A stretch of DNA of 64,000 bases from Leptothrix discophora (GTDB taxonomy: Bacteria > Pseudomonadota > Gammaproteobacteria > Burkholderiales > Burkholderiaceae_C): NCBI RefSeq assembly GCF_030705305.1, contig NZ_JAUZEE010000002.1, forward strand, positions 541,319 to 605,318, given 5' to 3'. Position numbers and translations under genes: made by a program. Positions 43,650-52,689 of the stretch are shown one piece after another. The notes under the pieces are model-generated. The model worked only from the letters and a program-made list of their open reading frames with translations. It did no database searches and was not told the origin of the DNA. How positions within the stretch are numbered: the stretch's first letter is position 1; each line of letters starts with the position of its first letter.

Positions 43650-45341
43650 ATGCCCATCCGCCCGCTCGGCACGACCTTCATCGCCCCCGGCGTCTTCGTC
43701 GAGGAGGTCTCGTTCCGCTCGCGGGCGATCGAAGGCGTGCCGATGGCCGTCACCGGCTTCGTCGGGCCGACCCGCAGCGGGCCGGTTGGCGGGGTGGCGG
43801 TCGCGTTGACCAGCCTGGCCGAGTTCGAGCGCCTGCATGGTGACGGCCAGCCGCTGGTCCTGGGTGGCCAGACCCTGGTGCAGCACCTGTGGCATGCCGC
43901 CCGCGCCTACTTCGCCGAAGGTGGGCGGCGCCTGCATGTCGTGCGGGTCTACCGGCGCGATCCGGCGCCGCCCAAGGGTTCGGCGGCCGACGGCATCGCC
44001 CGCCTGCGGCAAGGTGGCGTGACCTGGGCGGCCCGCCACCCGGGGCGGGCCGGCAACCTGCGCCTGCGCCTGACGCTGCGCCATGGCCAGCGGGCGGCCG
44101 ATGGCGGCGTGCTGGGCGAGCCCTGGACGATGACCCGGGCCGACCTGCAGGTGAGCGGCGAGGACGGGCGGGCGATCGGCCAATGGACCGGCCTGTCGGT
44201 CGATCCCGCCGCCGCACCGGCCGATGGCCGGCGCTGGCTGTTCGAGCCGGCCGGCACGGTGCCGGCGACCGATGCGCTGCCGGTGGTCGTGCAGGCGCGT
44301 CGCGGCCTGGGCGTCGAGCCGGTGCTGCGCGCCCTCACCGCCGCGCTCGGACCGGTGATGGACGATCCGTCGCGCTGGGTCGACGGCCTGGTGCTGGACC
44401 TGGCCCTGGCCGGCGGCCATGACGGCCAGTGGCCGGCGGCGGCCGAGATCGCCGGCCAGGTCGAGGCCGGCACCGGCCGGCGCCACGGGCTGTGCGCGCT
44501 CGAGGCGGTCGAGGACCTCTCGCTGGTCGCGGCACCGGCCAGCGCCGTGCCGGATGCCTCGGGCCGTGCGCCGGTCGACCTGGGCGCGGTGCATGAGCTG
44601 CTGCTCGCGCATGCCGGCCGGATGCGTCACCGCATGGCCCTGCTGGACGCCGCGCCGGGGCCGTCGCTGTCCGAACTGACGGTGACGCGCGAGCGCCTGT
44701 CTGCGCGGCCGCAGGCGCACCTCGGCGCGCTGTTCCATCCCTGGGTGCAGGTGGCCGATCCGGTCTCGGGGCAAACGCTGGCCTTGCCGCCCTCGGCCTT
44801 CGTCGCCGGTCTGATCGGGCGGGTCGACGAGGCCCGCGGCGTCTGGAAGACCGCAAGCGGCGAGCCGCTGCTGCTGGCGACCGGCCTGTCGGCCAACCTG
44901 GGCAAGCCCGAGCAGGACGTGCTCAACCAGGCCGGCGTGAACCTGCTGCGGGCCGTGCCGCAGCGCGGCATCCAGGTCTGGGGCGCCCGCACGCTGTCGA
45001 CCGATCCGGCGCACCGCTACCTTCCGGTCGAGCGCAGCCTGATCTGGCTTCAACGCTCGATCGAGCGGGGCTTGGACTGGACGGTGTTCGAGGCCAACGA
45101 CGAGCCGCTGTGGACGCGCGTCCGGCAGGCCGTCCAGGACTTCCTGATGACCGCGTGGCGCGCCGGCATGCTGCTGGGCGCCCGGCCCGAGGAGGCCTGC
45201 TTCGTGCGCTGCGACCGCACCACCATGACCCAGGCCGAGATCGACCAGGGCGACGTGATCGTCCTGATCGGGCTGGCCCTGCTCAAGCCGGCGGAGTTCA
45301 TGGTGGTGAGGGTGGGGGCGAGGGCGGCCGGCAGCGCCTGA
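43650..45341 (+). CDS. Contractile tail sheath protein (phage/eCIS type), solitary
   Basis: A 563-residue sheath subunit. The N-terminus FIAPGVFVEEVSFRSRAIEG and TGFVGPTRSGPV are family hallmarks. The conserved C-terminal domain runs from RGIQVWGARTLSTDP through VFEANDEPLWTRVRQ and MTQAEIDQGDVIVLIGLALLKPAEF. Such subunits polymerise around an inner tube and contract to drive it through a membrane. AAGGAG at 43636-43641 supports the start. No tube, baseplate, spike, LysM adaptor or AAA+ ATPase gene is in the window. It may be the remnant of an injection machine, or it may act with distant genes or with the giant neighbours. Confidence 0.92.
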   Translation: MPIRPLGTTFIAPGVFVEEVSFRSRAIEGVPMAVTGFVGPTRSGPVGGVAVALTSLAEFERLHGDGQPLVLGGQTLVQHLWHAARAYFAEGGRRLHVVRVYRRDPAPPKGSAADGIARLRQGGVTWAARHPGRAGNLRLRLTLRHGQRAADGGVLGEPWTMTRADLQVSGEDGRAIGQWTGLSVDPAAAPADGRRWLFEPAGTVPATDALPVVVQARRGLGVEPVLRALTAALGPVMDDPSRWVDGLVLDLALAGGHDGQWPAAAEIAGQVEAGTGRRHGLCALEAVEDLSLVAAPASAVPDASGRAPVDLGAVHELLLAHAGRMRHRMALLDAAPGPSLSELTVTRERLSARPQAHLGALFHPWVQVADPVSGQTLALPPSAFVAGLIGRVDEARGVWKTASGEPLLLATGLSANLGKPEQDVLNQAGVNLLRAVPQRGIQVWGARTLSTDPAHRYLPVERSLIWLQRSIERGLDWTVFEANDEPLWTRVRQAVQDFLMTAWRAGMLLGARPEEACFVRCDRTTMTQAEIDQGDVIVLIGLALLKPAEFMVVRVGARAAGSA

Positions 45342-45471
45342 CCCGGCCACCGTCGCGTCCACCTGTTCACCTCCCCACCGCCACGGCCCTCCGGGTCTCC
45401 CCGGACCCCCTGGCCGCATCGGCTCGTGTCAACTGCCCAGCCTCCGCCGTTCACCTCCGCAGGCCGCCCCG

Positions 45472-48400
45472 ATGCTTCCGTCTTCCCCGTTGCTGCAACT
45501 TGTCCCCGCCCGTGCCCACGCCGTCCTGGCGCGCTTGCGTGACCGCATCTGGCGGCCGGTCGGGACCGTGACGATCGAGGCCGGCGAGCCGCAGGCCGCG
45601 CATCGGACCTGGGCGCAGGCGCGGCAAGAGCCGCTGGCGCCGGTCGCGGTCCTGCCCGAACACTGGGGCCGGCTGTGGGACCAGCGCTGGTTCCGCCTGA
45701 CGCTCGACGAGGCCGCCGCATCCCGCGACGACCTCTACCTGGCCTGGGACGACCAGGCCGAGGCGACGCTCTACGTCGACGGCCTGCCGCACTACGGCTT
45801 CGACCCGGTGCACCACCACGCGCCGCTGCCGGTGGGGCGGCATGAGCTGTGGATCGAGGCGGTGGCCTGCCAGACCGGCATCTGGATCGAGGGCGCCAGC
45901 GGGCTCGATCCGGCTGGCTCGAAGCTGAGCGGCGCGCGGCTGCTGCAGCGCGACGACGCGACCTGGGGCCTGTACCACGACCTCGCCACGCTCGATGACC
46001 TGATGCGCCTGCTGCTGCGGCGCGAGTTCGGGGCCGATGGGGCGCAGAACTTCCAGGGCTTCGGCACGCGGCCGGTGCTCGGTCCGATCGACCCGCTGCT
46101 GCGTCGCCTGCTGCGCGAGATCGACGCGCTGATCGACGCCTACCAGGCCGGCGGCGTCGATGCCGGCCGCGCCCGCGCCGCGCAGGCCTATGCCGCGCTG
46201 AAGGCCGGCCCGACCGCGCTGGACGCGGTGCTGACCGGCCATGCCCACCTCGACCTGGTCTGGCTGTGGCCGGAGGTGGTCGGCGAGTTCAAGGCGGTGC
46301 GCACCTTCGCGATCGCCAACAACCTGATGTCGCGCTACCCCGAGTTCCGGTTCGGCTACAGCCAGCCGGCCAGCTACGAGGCGGTCGAGCGCCGTTCGCC
46401 CGAGATGATGGCCGCCGTGCGCGGGCGCATGGCCGCCGGCCAGTGGGACGCGACCGGCGCGACCGAGGTCGAGTCCGACACCGTGCTGGCCTGCGGCGAG
46501 GCGCTGGCGCGCAGCTTCCTGATCGGCCAGCGGCGCTTCGAGGCGCTGCGCGGCAGCCCGGCGCGGGTGCTCTGGCTGCCCGACGTGTTCGGCTACTCGC
46601 CCTGCCTGCCGCAGATCATGCAGCAGTGCGGCGTCGACTTCTTCTACACGACCAAGCTGTCGTGGAGCGCGATCTCGGCCTTCCCGCACACCAGCTTCGT
46701 CTGGCGCGGCCACGACGGCTCGGAGGTCGTCACGCACCTGGGCTGCCGGCTGGGCTACAACCAGACCGCCGAGGCGACCCACCTTGACACCAACGCCCGC
46801 GAGCACCGCCAGAGCGACGTGCACGGCGAGTTCCTCGCGCCGACCGGCTACGGCGACGGCGGCGGCGGCACGACCGAGGCGATGCTCGAACGGGCCCGTC
46901 GCAGCGCCGACCTGGCCGGCCTGCCGCGCGCCCGCTGGGGCAACATCGAACCGTTCTTCGACCGCCTGGCCAGCCGTCGCGCCCAGCTGCCGACCTACCA
47001 GGGCGAGCTCTACCTCGAATACCACCGCGGCACCTACACGACCCATGCGGCCGTCAAGCTCGGGCTGCGGCAGGCCGAGCGCGCGCTGCAGGTTCACGAG
47101 GCGGTGCGCTGCGCGACCGGTGCCGGCCCGATCGACGAGGCCGCCTGGCGGCGCGTGGTGTTCGCGCAGTTCCACGACTACATCCCCGGCAGCTCGATCC
47201 ATGAGGTCTATGTCGAGGCCCGCGCCGAGCTGGCCGCCATCGCGCAGCAGGCCGGCGCGGCGGCCCGTGCCGAGCTGGGTGGCTCAGTCGATGAGCCTGC
47301 TGCCGGCTCGACCGCCACGCGCCTGTTCAACCCGCTGCCGCGACCGCAGCGCCATCGCCTGGGTGTCGACGCGGCCGGGCGGGTCGAGGCGGTGATGCTG
47401 CCGCCACTGGCCGCCGCCACGCCGGCCGACCTGCCGCGCACCGCGCTGGCGCCGGTCAGGGCCACGCCGGACGGGCTCGACAACGGCCTGGTGCAGGCCC
47501 GCTTCGACGCACAGGGCCGCGTCGCCTCGCTGTGCATCGACGGCGTCGACCTGGCCTTGCGCGCGCCGCTGTGCGAGCTGGTCGCCTACCCGGACCAGCC
47601 GCACCTGTTCGAGGCCTGGGACATCGACCGCCAGACGCTGGCGCTGGGCGAGCCGGTCACCTCGACGGCGGCGCTCACGCGGCGCCAGGACGGCGCCGGC
47701 TCGGCCACGCTGAGCTTCACGCGCTCGCTGGGCGAGGACGGCGAGGCCACGCTGCACTACACGCTGGAGGCCGGCGCGGGCGTGCTGCGGCTGGACATCG
47801 AGCTGGACTGGCGCCGGCCGGAGCGCCTGCTCAAGCTGGCCTTCCCGACCGCCTACGCCGGCCGCCAGGCCCGCTACGCCGCGCCCTTCGGCAGCGTGCT
47901 GCGCAGCCAGGTGCCGGGCGAACAGGCCGACGAGGCCAAGTGGGAGGTGCCGGCCAGCCGCTGGGCGGCGGTCGCCGACGAGACCGAGCACGAGGGCCTG
48001 TTCGTCGTCAGCCAGGCCAAGTTCGGCTGGACCTGCCGCGACGGCAACCTCGGCCTGACGCTGGTGCGCAGCGCGGCCGTGACCTGCAGCGACGCGGTGA
48101 TGGGCGGCACGCCGATCTCGCACCCGCAGGCGATGCGCCGGGACGCCGGCGAGTCGTACTCGGACCTTGGCCGCCACGCGATCCGGCTCGCCTTCGGCCT
48201 GCACCGGGCCGACGCGCCGCGCGACGAGCAGGCCGCCGCCTGGGCCGACCTGATCGACACCCCGCCGCTGCCGGTGGCCGACGGCGTGCAGGCCGGCTGC
48301 GGCCTGATCGGACTGGTCGGCGGCGAGACGCTGCAGCCGGTCTGGGCCCAGCCGCTCGGGCCGGACACCTGGGTGCTGCGCCTGAACGAGACCCTCGGCC

Positions 48401-48552
48401 GCCGCGGCATCGCCCGCCTGCGCCTGGCCGAAGGCTGGCGCGCCAGCCGCGTCGACCTGCGCGCCCTGCCGCTGGATGGCGGCCAGCCGATCGAGTCGGT
48501 GGCCTACGGGCCGTACGCGCTGGTGAGCGTGAAGGTGGAGCGGGTGGGGTGA
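45472..48552 (+). CDS. GH38 alpha-mannosidase
   Basis: A 1026-residue glycosidase. After an N-terminal beta domain of about 240 residues, the catalytic barrel begins with the zinc-binding GHAHLDLVWLWP (His257, Asp261). It includes the nucleophile in WLPDVFGYS (Asp371) and a later FHDYIPGSSIHEVY segment. The C-terminal half is the usual beta-sandwich. It hydrolyses terminal alpha-mannosyl residues with retention. No signal peptide, so it acts in the cytosol on imported mannosides. It converges on the GH32 gene (24 bp gap). The 130 bp before it (45342-45471) shows no gene or clear promoter. Confidence 0.95.
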   Translation: MLPSSPLLQLVPARAHAVLARLRDRIWRPVGTVTIEAGEPQAAHRTWAQARQEPLAPVAVLPEHWGRLWDQRWFRLTLDEAAASRDDLYLAWDDQAEATLYVDGLPHYGFDPVHHHAPLPVGRHELWIEAVACQTGIWIEGASGLDPAGSKLSGARLLQRDDATWGLYHDLATLDDLMRLLLRREFGADGAQNFQGFGTRPVLGPIDPLLRRLLREIDALIDAYQAGGVDAGRARAAQAYAALKAGPTALDAVLTGHAHLDLVWLWPEVVGEFKAVRTFAIANNLMSRYPEFRFGYSQPASYEAVERRSPEMMAAVRGRMAAGQWDATGATEVESDTVLACGEALARSFLIGQRRFEALRGSPARVLWLPDVFGYSPCLPQIMQQCGVDFFYTTKLSWSAISAFPHTSFVWRGHDGSEVVTHLGCRLGYNQTAEATHLDTNAREHRQSDVHGEFLAPTGYGDGGGGTTEAMLERARRSADLAGLPRARWGNIEPFFDRLASRRAQLPTYQGELYLEYHRGTYTTHAAVKLGLRQAERALQVHEAVRCATGAGPIDEAAWRRVVFAQFHDYIPGSSIHEVYVEARAELAAIAQQAGAAARAELGGSVDEPAAGSTATRLFNPLPRPQRHRLGVDAAGRVEAVMLPPLAAATPADLPRTALAPVRATPDGLDNGLVQARFDAQGRVASLCIDGVDLALRAPLCELVAYPDQPHLFEAWDIDRQTLALGEPVTSTAALTRRQDGAGSATLSFTRSLGEDGEATLHYTLEAGAGVLRLDIELDWRRPERLLKLAFPTAYAGRQARYAAPFGSVLRSQVPGEQADEAKWEVPASRWAAVADETEHEGLFVVSQAKFGWTCRDGNLGLTLVRSAAVTCSDAVMGGTPISHPQAMRRDAGESYSDLGRHAIRLAFGLHRADAPRDEQAAAWADLIDTPPLPVADGVQAGCGLIGLVGGETLQPVWAQPLGPDTWVLRLNETLGRRGIARLRLAEGWRASRVDLRALPLDGGQPIESVAYGPYALVSVKVERVG

Positions 48553-48576
48553 GGCGGCCGGACGGCGCGCGTCCGT

Positions 48577-49971
48577 TCAGCCAGCCGACAGCACCGGCCG
48601 CTCGGCCGGGAGGATCGGCCCCATCGTCCAGGCCCGCAGGTCCAGCGTGGCCGGGCCGTCGCTGAAGGCGCTGGCCTGCAGGCTGTCGGGCAGGGTCGGG
48701 TAGACGCGGGTGCTCAGGCAGAGGCGGTCGTTGGCGTAGACCTCCAGCACGCTGCCGTCGAGCAGCACGCGCAGGTTCAGCGCCTCGTCCGGCGCGAGCG
48801 CGAGGTGGGCGTGCACGTCCTGGTGCCGCACCTGCGGGCTCAGCGAGCTGCGCTCGCGCTCGATGCTCAGGCGCCGCGCATCCTGCCAGTAGACGATGCG
48901 GGTGGTCTCGCGGCCATCGGCCGAGGTCCGCAGCATCAGGCCGACCTTGCCGCGGTCACGGCCGGCAAAGCGGGCCTCGATGTCCAGCACCGCGCCGCTG
49001 AAGCGGACGTGTTCGCCGCTGCCGCGCAGGCCCGTCACGCGGGCGACCGGTTCGCCGCGCAGCCGGGCGATCTCGGCCACCGGCCGCAGGTTCAGTCGGC
49101 CGTGCGCGTCGATCGACAGCTCGCGCGGCACCGTCATCGCGCCGGCCCAGCCGTCGGCGTCGATGGCGGCCTGCTCGCGCTGCTCGTTCATCCAGGCCCA
49201 TTGCAGCGTGCGGCCGTCGGGCCCCTGCATCGTCAGGTGGGCAAAGGCGCCGGCATCGACGTCCAGCGGGCCGTCCCACTCGGGCACGAAGCGCTCGTGC
49301 TCGAAGCGGCCGACGAAGGCATGCACGCCCAGGCCCAGCCAGAGCGAGACGGTCAGCACCCACCTGTCACCGATGGGGAAGAAGTTCGGGCATTCCCACA
49401 TGCGGCCGTGGCGGTCGCTGGGCGAGGTGTAGAGCGCGCCGCGGTCTTCCCAGGTGATGCCGTCGTCGCTGCGGTAGAGCAGGGCCTGGCCCTGTTCATG
49501 GTCCCGCGAGGCGCCGACCACCATGTACCAGCGGCCGTCGTGGCGGAACACGTAGGGATCGCGGAAGTCGTGGCCCTCGACGCCGGCCGGCGGCGTGGCC
49601 AAGGTGCGCTGCGGCTGCTTGGTCCAGTGCCGCAGGTCGCTGCTGGTGGCCACGCACTGCACCTGGCGCTCGGCGGTGTAGCCGGTGTAGTAGAGCGTGT
49701 GCACGCCGTCGACCAGCGCGTGGCAGCCGGAGAAGCAGCCGCCCGCGTCGTCGCCGGGCGAGGGCGCCAGGGCGATCGGCTCGTCGCGCCAGCTCACCAG
49801 GTCGGCGCTGCTGGCATGGCCCCAGTGGATGTCGCCCCACTTCGAGCCGTTCGGGTTGTACTGGAAATGCAGGTGGTAGCGACCGTCGTGGAAGGCCAGA
49901 CCGTTGGGGTCGTTGATCCAGTTCGTCGGCGCGGTGTAGTGGAAGACGGGGCGGTGCGGGATCGTGTTCAT
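48577..49971 (-). CDS. GH32 beta-fructosidase (sucrose/fructan hydrolase)
   Basis: A 464-residue five-bladed propeller plus C-terminal beta-sandwich. The three catalytic motifs are intact: WINDPNG (nucleophile Asp21), FRDP (Asp138) and WECPNFF (acid/base Glu193). No signal peptide, so it cleaves imported sucrose or fructo-oligosaccharides in the cytosol. The substrate could be sucrose, levan or inulin fragments; sequence alone does not decide. The start at 49971 places the WINDPNG motif near the N-terminus as in the family. It lies 65 bp downstream of the LacI-type regulator on the same strand. Confidence 0.95.
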   Translation of the reverse strand: MNTIPHRPVFHYTAPTNWINDPNGLAFHDGRYHLHFQYNPNGSKWGDIHWGHASSADLVSWRDEPIALAPSPGDDAGGCFSGCHALVDGVHTLYYTGYTAERQVQCVATSSDLRHWTKQPQRTLATPPAGVEGHDFRDPYVFRHDGRWYMVVGASRDHEQGQALLYRSDDGITWEDRGALYTSPSDRHGRMWECPNFFPIGDRWVLTVSLWLGLGVHAFVGRFEHERFVPEWDGPLDVDAGAFAHLTMQGPDGRTLQWAWMNEQREQAAIDADGWAGAMTVPRELSIDAHGRLNLRPVAEIARLRGEPVARVTGLRGSGEHVRFSGAVLDIEARFAGRDRGKVGLMLRTSADGRETTRIVYWQDARRLSIERERSSLSPQVRHQDVHAHLALAPDEALNLRVLLDGSVLEVYANDRLCLSTRVYPTLPDSLQASAFSDGPATLDLRAWTMGPILPAERPVLSAG

Positions 49972-50036
49972 GGCGGGTGCGGAACCGGTGGTGGCAACGG
50001 CCGGCGGCCGGGTGGCCGGCCGGTGGCGGGGGGAAG

Positions 50037-51095
50037 TCAGCGGGCGGCGAGCGGGGGGACCGAGTCGCGCACGACCAGCTCGCCGGCGACGCGGGAACGG
50101 ACCTCGCCGGCCGGCGCCTGGCCGGCCATCAGGTCCAGCAGGCGACGGACCGCGAGCTGGCCCATCTCGAAGTAGGGCAGCACGACGGTGCTCAGGCGCG
50201 GCCGGGCGGCCTCGCAGATGACCTCGTCGTTGTCGTAGCCGATCACGGCGATGTCGCCAGGCACGTGGATGCCCAGCGCTTCGAGCTCGCGGATCGTCTG
50301 CAGCGCCATCACGTCGTTGCCCAGGCACAGCGCGGTCGGGCGCTGCGGGCGCTGCAGGATCTGCGTCAGCGCGGGCAGCAGCGGCAGGAAGGGATCGCGC
50401 TCGCGGATGTCGGAGCCGGTGCGGGCCGGGCAAAGGTCCAGGTCCAGGCCATGGCGCTGGCAGGCGGCCAGGAAGGCGGCCTTGCGCAAGCGGCCGGCGA
50501 CCATGTTCTCGTCGACGCCGATGTAGCCGATGCGGCGATGGCCCTGCGCGACCAGGTGGTCGACCACCCGGGCCTGGCCCCGTTCGTCGTCGGGCACCAC
50601 CGCCGGCGTGCCGGCCAGGTCGTGGCAGTTGACCAGCAGCAGCGGCGTGTCCTTGACCGCCGGCAGCAGCACCTGCTGGTGGTAGGGCGCGGCATAGAGG
50701 ATGCCCTCGACGCGGTGCGAGGCGAAGGTCTTGAGCAGCTGCGCCACGCTGTCGGTCTGAGGCCGGGCGCCGGTGCCGATGTCGGCCGCCAGCAGCGTCT
50801 TGCCGGCCGCGCTGCAGGCCAGCTGGGCGCCGCGCAGGATGTTCAGGTCGGACAGGCCGGCGCGGGTCTTGGCAACCTCGATGTCGCTGAACAGGCCGGT
50901 GATGAAGCCGATCAGCCCCGACTTGCCCGAGCGCATCAGCCGCGCGCCACGGTGCGGCTCGTAGCCCAGCATCTCGATCGCGCGGCTGACCTTCTCGAAG
51001 GTCTCCGGGCTGATGCGGGGCTCGCGGTTGACGACCCGCGAGACGGTCTTGATGGAGACACCGGCCAGCTGGGCGACGTCGTGGATGGTGGCCAT
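50037..51095 (-). CDS. LacI-family transcriptional regulator
   Basis: A 352-residue repressor with the helix-turn-helix ATIHDVAQLAGVSIKTVSRVVN at the N-terminus, a hinge near residue 50, and a periplasmic-binding-protein-like sensor domain (LIGFITGLFSDIE onward). It starts at 51095. The frame extends 12 codons upstream, but MATIHDVAQLAG is the canonical start. It is divergent from the ABC importer and upstream of GH32 on the same strand. It should bind operator palindromes in the 306 bp divergent region and respond to a sugar derived from the imported substrate. Confidence 0.95.
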   Translation of the reverse strand: MATIHDVAQLAGVSIKTVSRVVNREPRISPETFEKVSRAIEMLGYEPHRGARLMRSGKSGLIGFITGLFSDIEVAKTRAGLSDLNILRGAQLACSAAGKTLLAADIGTGARPQTDSVAQLLKTFASHRVEGILYAAPYHQQVLLPAVKDTPLLLVNCHDLAGTPAVVPDDERGQARVVDHLVAQGHRRIGYIGVDENMVAGRLRKAAFLAACQRHGLDLDLCPARTGSDIRERDPFLPLLPALTQILQRPQRPTALCLGNDVMALQTIRELEALGIHVPGDIAVIGYDNDEVICEAARPRLSTVVLPYFEMGQLAVRRLLDLMAGQAPAGEVRSRVAGELVVRDSVPPLAAR

Positions 51096-51401
51096 GGGGC
51101 AGGGGAGCGGTTCGGGACCGGCAAATGACAACGAAGGACATTTGCATGGTCCGGGATCGATCCTTGCCTGTCAAGCGTCGCGTGGACCATCGGGTCTTCC
51201 CGGGTCGAGCGCTGCCCGAGCGATGAGGGATTTCACTCGTGTTCATCGGATCGATGGACGATGGCCTGCGAATGACCGGCCCCTTCGGGTTTCCCCGGAT
51301 TACCGATGAAAAGCGTCGGATCCTACATTTCGGTCCGCCATGACAACATTGTCATCAGCAAGCCAGAAGTCCTGATCCACCCCTCGCATCCGGAGACCGC
51401 C
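51096..51401. promoter_or_regulatory. Divergent control region of the sugar operons
   Basis: A gene-free 306 bp between lacI-type and importer genes. It contains a near-symmetric site with AAATG/CATTT arms (51123-51143) beside the regulator start, and a stronger palindrome at 51340-51355. TACATT (51324-51329) is a possible -10 for the importer operon. GGAG at 51391-51394 precedes the binding-protein start. Confidence 0.5.
51340..51355. promoter_or_regulatory. LacI-type operator palindrome
   Basis: ATGACAACATTGTCAT has perfect 7 bp arms with a 2 bp centre, the size and symmetry of LacI-family operators. It lies just after the putative -10 box, where a bound repressor would block transcription of the importer. 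A related half-site ATGACAAC occurs at 51125-51132 near the regulator start. Confidence 0.55.
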
Positions 51402-52667
51402 ATGACCTTCACCTCGCCGCTGCGCCGCAGCCTCCTCGTCCTCGGCCTGGCCGCCCTCGGCGCCAGCGCCGCGCAGGCCCAGACCACGCTCTCGATGTGG
51501 TACCACGGCGCGGGCAACCCGAAGGAGAAGGAGCTGATCACCGGGATCATCAGCGACTTCAACAAGAGCCAGAAGGACTGGAAGGTCGAGCTGCAGCAGT
51601 TCCCGCAGGAGGCCTACAACACCTCGGTGGTGGCCGCGGCGGTGGCCGGCAAGCTGCCCGACATCCTCGACGTCGACGGCCCGGTGATGCCCAACTGGGC
51701 CTGGTCCAAATACATGCAGCCGCTGGCCTTGCCGGCCGGCGCGATCGACAAGTTCCTGCCCGGCACGATCGGCAAGTGGAACGGCAAGGTCTACTCGGTC
51801 GGCCTGTGGGATGCAGCCTGCGCCGTCTTCGCCCGCAAGTCGGTGCTGCAGGCGCACGGCATCCGCATCCCGACGCTGGACAAGCCGTGGACCCGGGCCG
51901 AGTTCGACGCCGCGCTGGTGACGCTGCAGAAGGGCGGCAAGTTCCAGTACCCGATCGACTTGGGGCTGGCCTGGAAGGGCGAGTGGTACGCGTACGCCTT
52001 CGGCCCCTTCCTGCAGAGCAGCGGCGGCGACCTGCTGGACGCGTCGGTGCCCAAGTCCAACGGCACGCTCAACGGCAAGGCCGGCGTCGAGTTCGGCAAC
52101 TGGTGGCAGAGCCTGTTCACCCGCAAGCTGACCCCCGGCACCTCGCAGGACGGTGCGGAACGCGAGACCGGCTTCATCGACGGCAAGTACGCGATGCAGT
52201 GGAACGGCAACTGGGCCGCGCTGCCGGCGCTGAAGAAGTTCGGTGACGACCTGGTCTTCCTGCCGGCGCCGGACTTCGGCAAGGGCTCGAAGATCGGTGC
52301 GGCCTCGTGGCAGTTCGGCGTGTCGGCGACGAGCAAGAACGCCAAGGGTGCCAACGCCTTCATCGCCTTCGCCCTGAAGGACAAGTACCTGGCCGCCTTC
52401 TCCGACGGCATCGGCCTGATCCCGTCGACCCCGGCGGCCGCGGCGATGACGCAGAACTACAAGAAGGGCGGCCCGCTGGAGGTGTTCTTCGCGCTGTCGG
52501 CCAAGCAGGCCACGCTGCGCGCCTCGACGCCGGGTTATGCCGGTGCCTCGGGCGAGTTCGAGAAGGCGCTGGCCGACATCGCCAACGGCGGCAAGGTCGC
52601 CGACGCGCTGGACAACGCCGCCGACGCGATCGATGCCGACCTGAAGAAGAACAACAACTACCGCTGA
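51402..52667 (+). CDS. Sugar ABC transporter substrate-binding protein
   Basis: A 421-residue periplasmic binding protein of the MalE-like family. The signal peptide ends near ASAAQAQ (about residue 27), followed by TTLSMWYHGAGNPKEKE. An upstream in-frame ATG at 51306 would bury the signal peptide, so 51402 with GGAG 8 nt before it was chosen. It captures the sugar and delivers it to the two permeases encoded next. The co-regulated GH32 suggests sucrose or a fructoside; mannosides are an alternative because of the GH38 gene. Confidence 0.93.
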   Translation: MTFTSPLRRSLLVLGLAALGASAAQAQTTLSMWYHGAGNPKEKELITGIISDFNKSQKDWKVELQQFPQEAYNTSVVAAAVAGKLPDILDVDGPVMPNWAWSKYMQPLALPAGAIDKFLPGTIGKWNGKVYSVGLWDAACAVFARKSVLQAHGIRIPTLDKPWTRAEFDAALVTLQKGGKFQYPIDLGLAWKGEWYAYAFGPFLQSSGGDLLDASVPKSNGTLNGKAGVEFGNWWQSLFTRKLTPGTSQDGAERETGFIDGKYAMQWNGNWAALPALKKFGDDLVFLPAPDFGKGSKIGAASWQFGVSATSKNAKGANAFIAFALKDKYLAAFSDGIGLIPSTPAAAAMTQNYKKGGPLEVFFALSAKQATLRASTPGYAGASGEFEKALADIANGGKVADALDNAADAIDADLKKNNNYR

Positions 52668-52689
52668 GCGCGGCAGTTCCAGACAGGCG

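Noticed and set aside
26928..45341. Integrated prophage or complete eCIS/T6SS island
   Set aside because: Only one tail gene is present, with no integrase, capsid, terminase, tube, baseplate, lysis or AAA+ genes, and base composition looks like the rest of the window.
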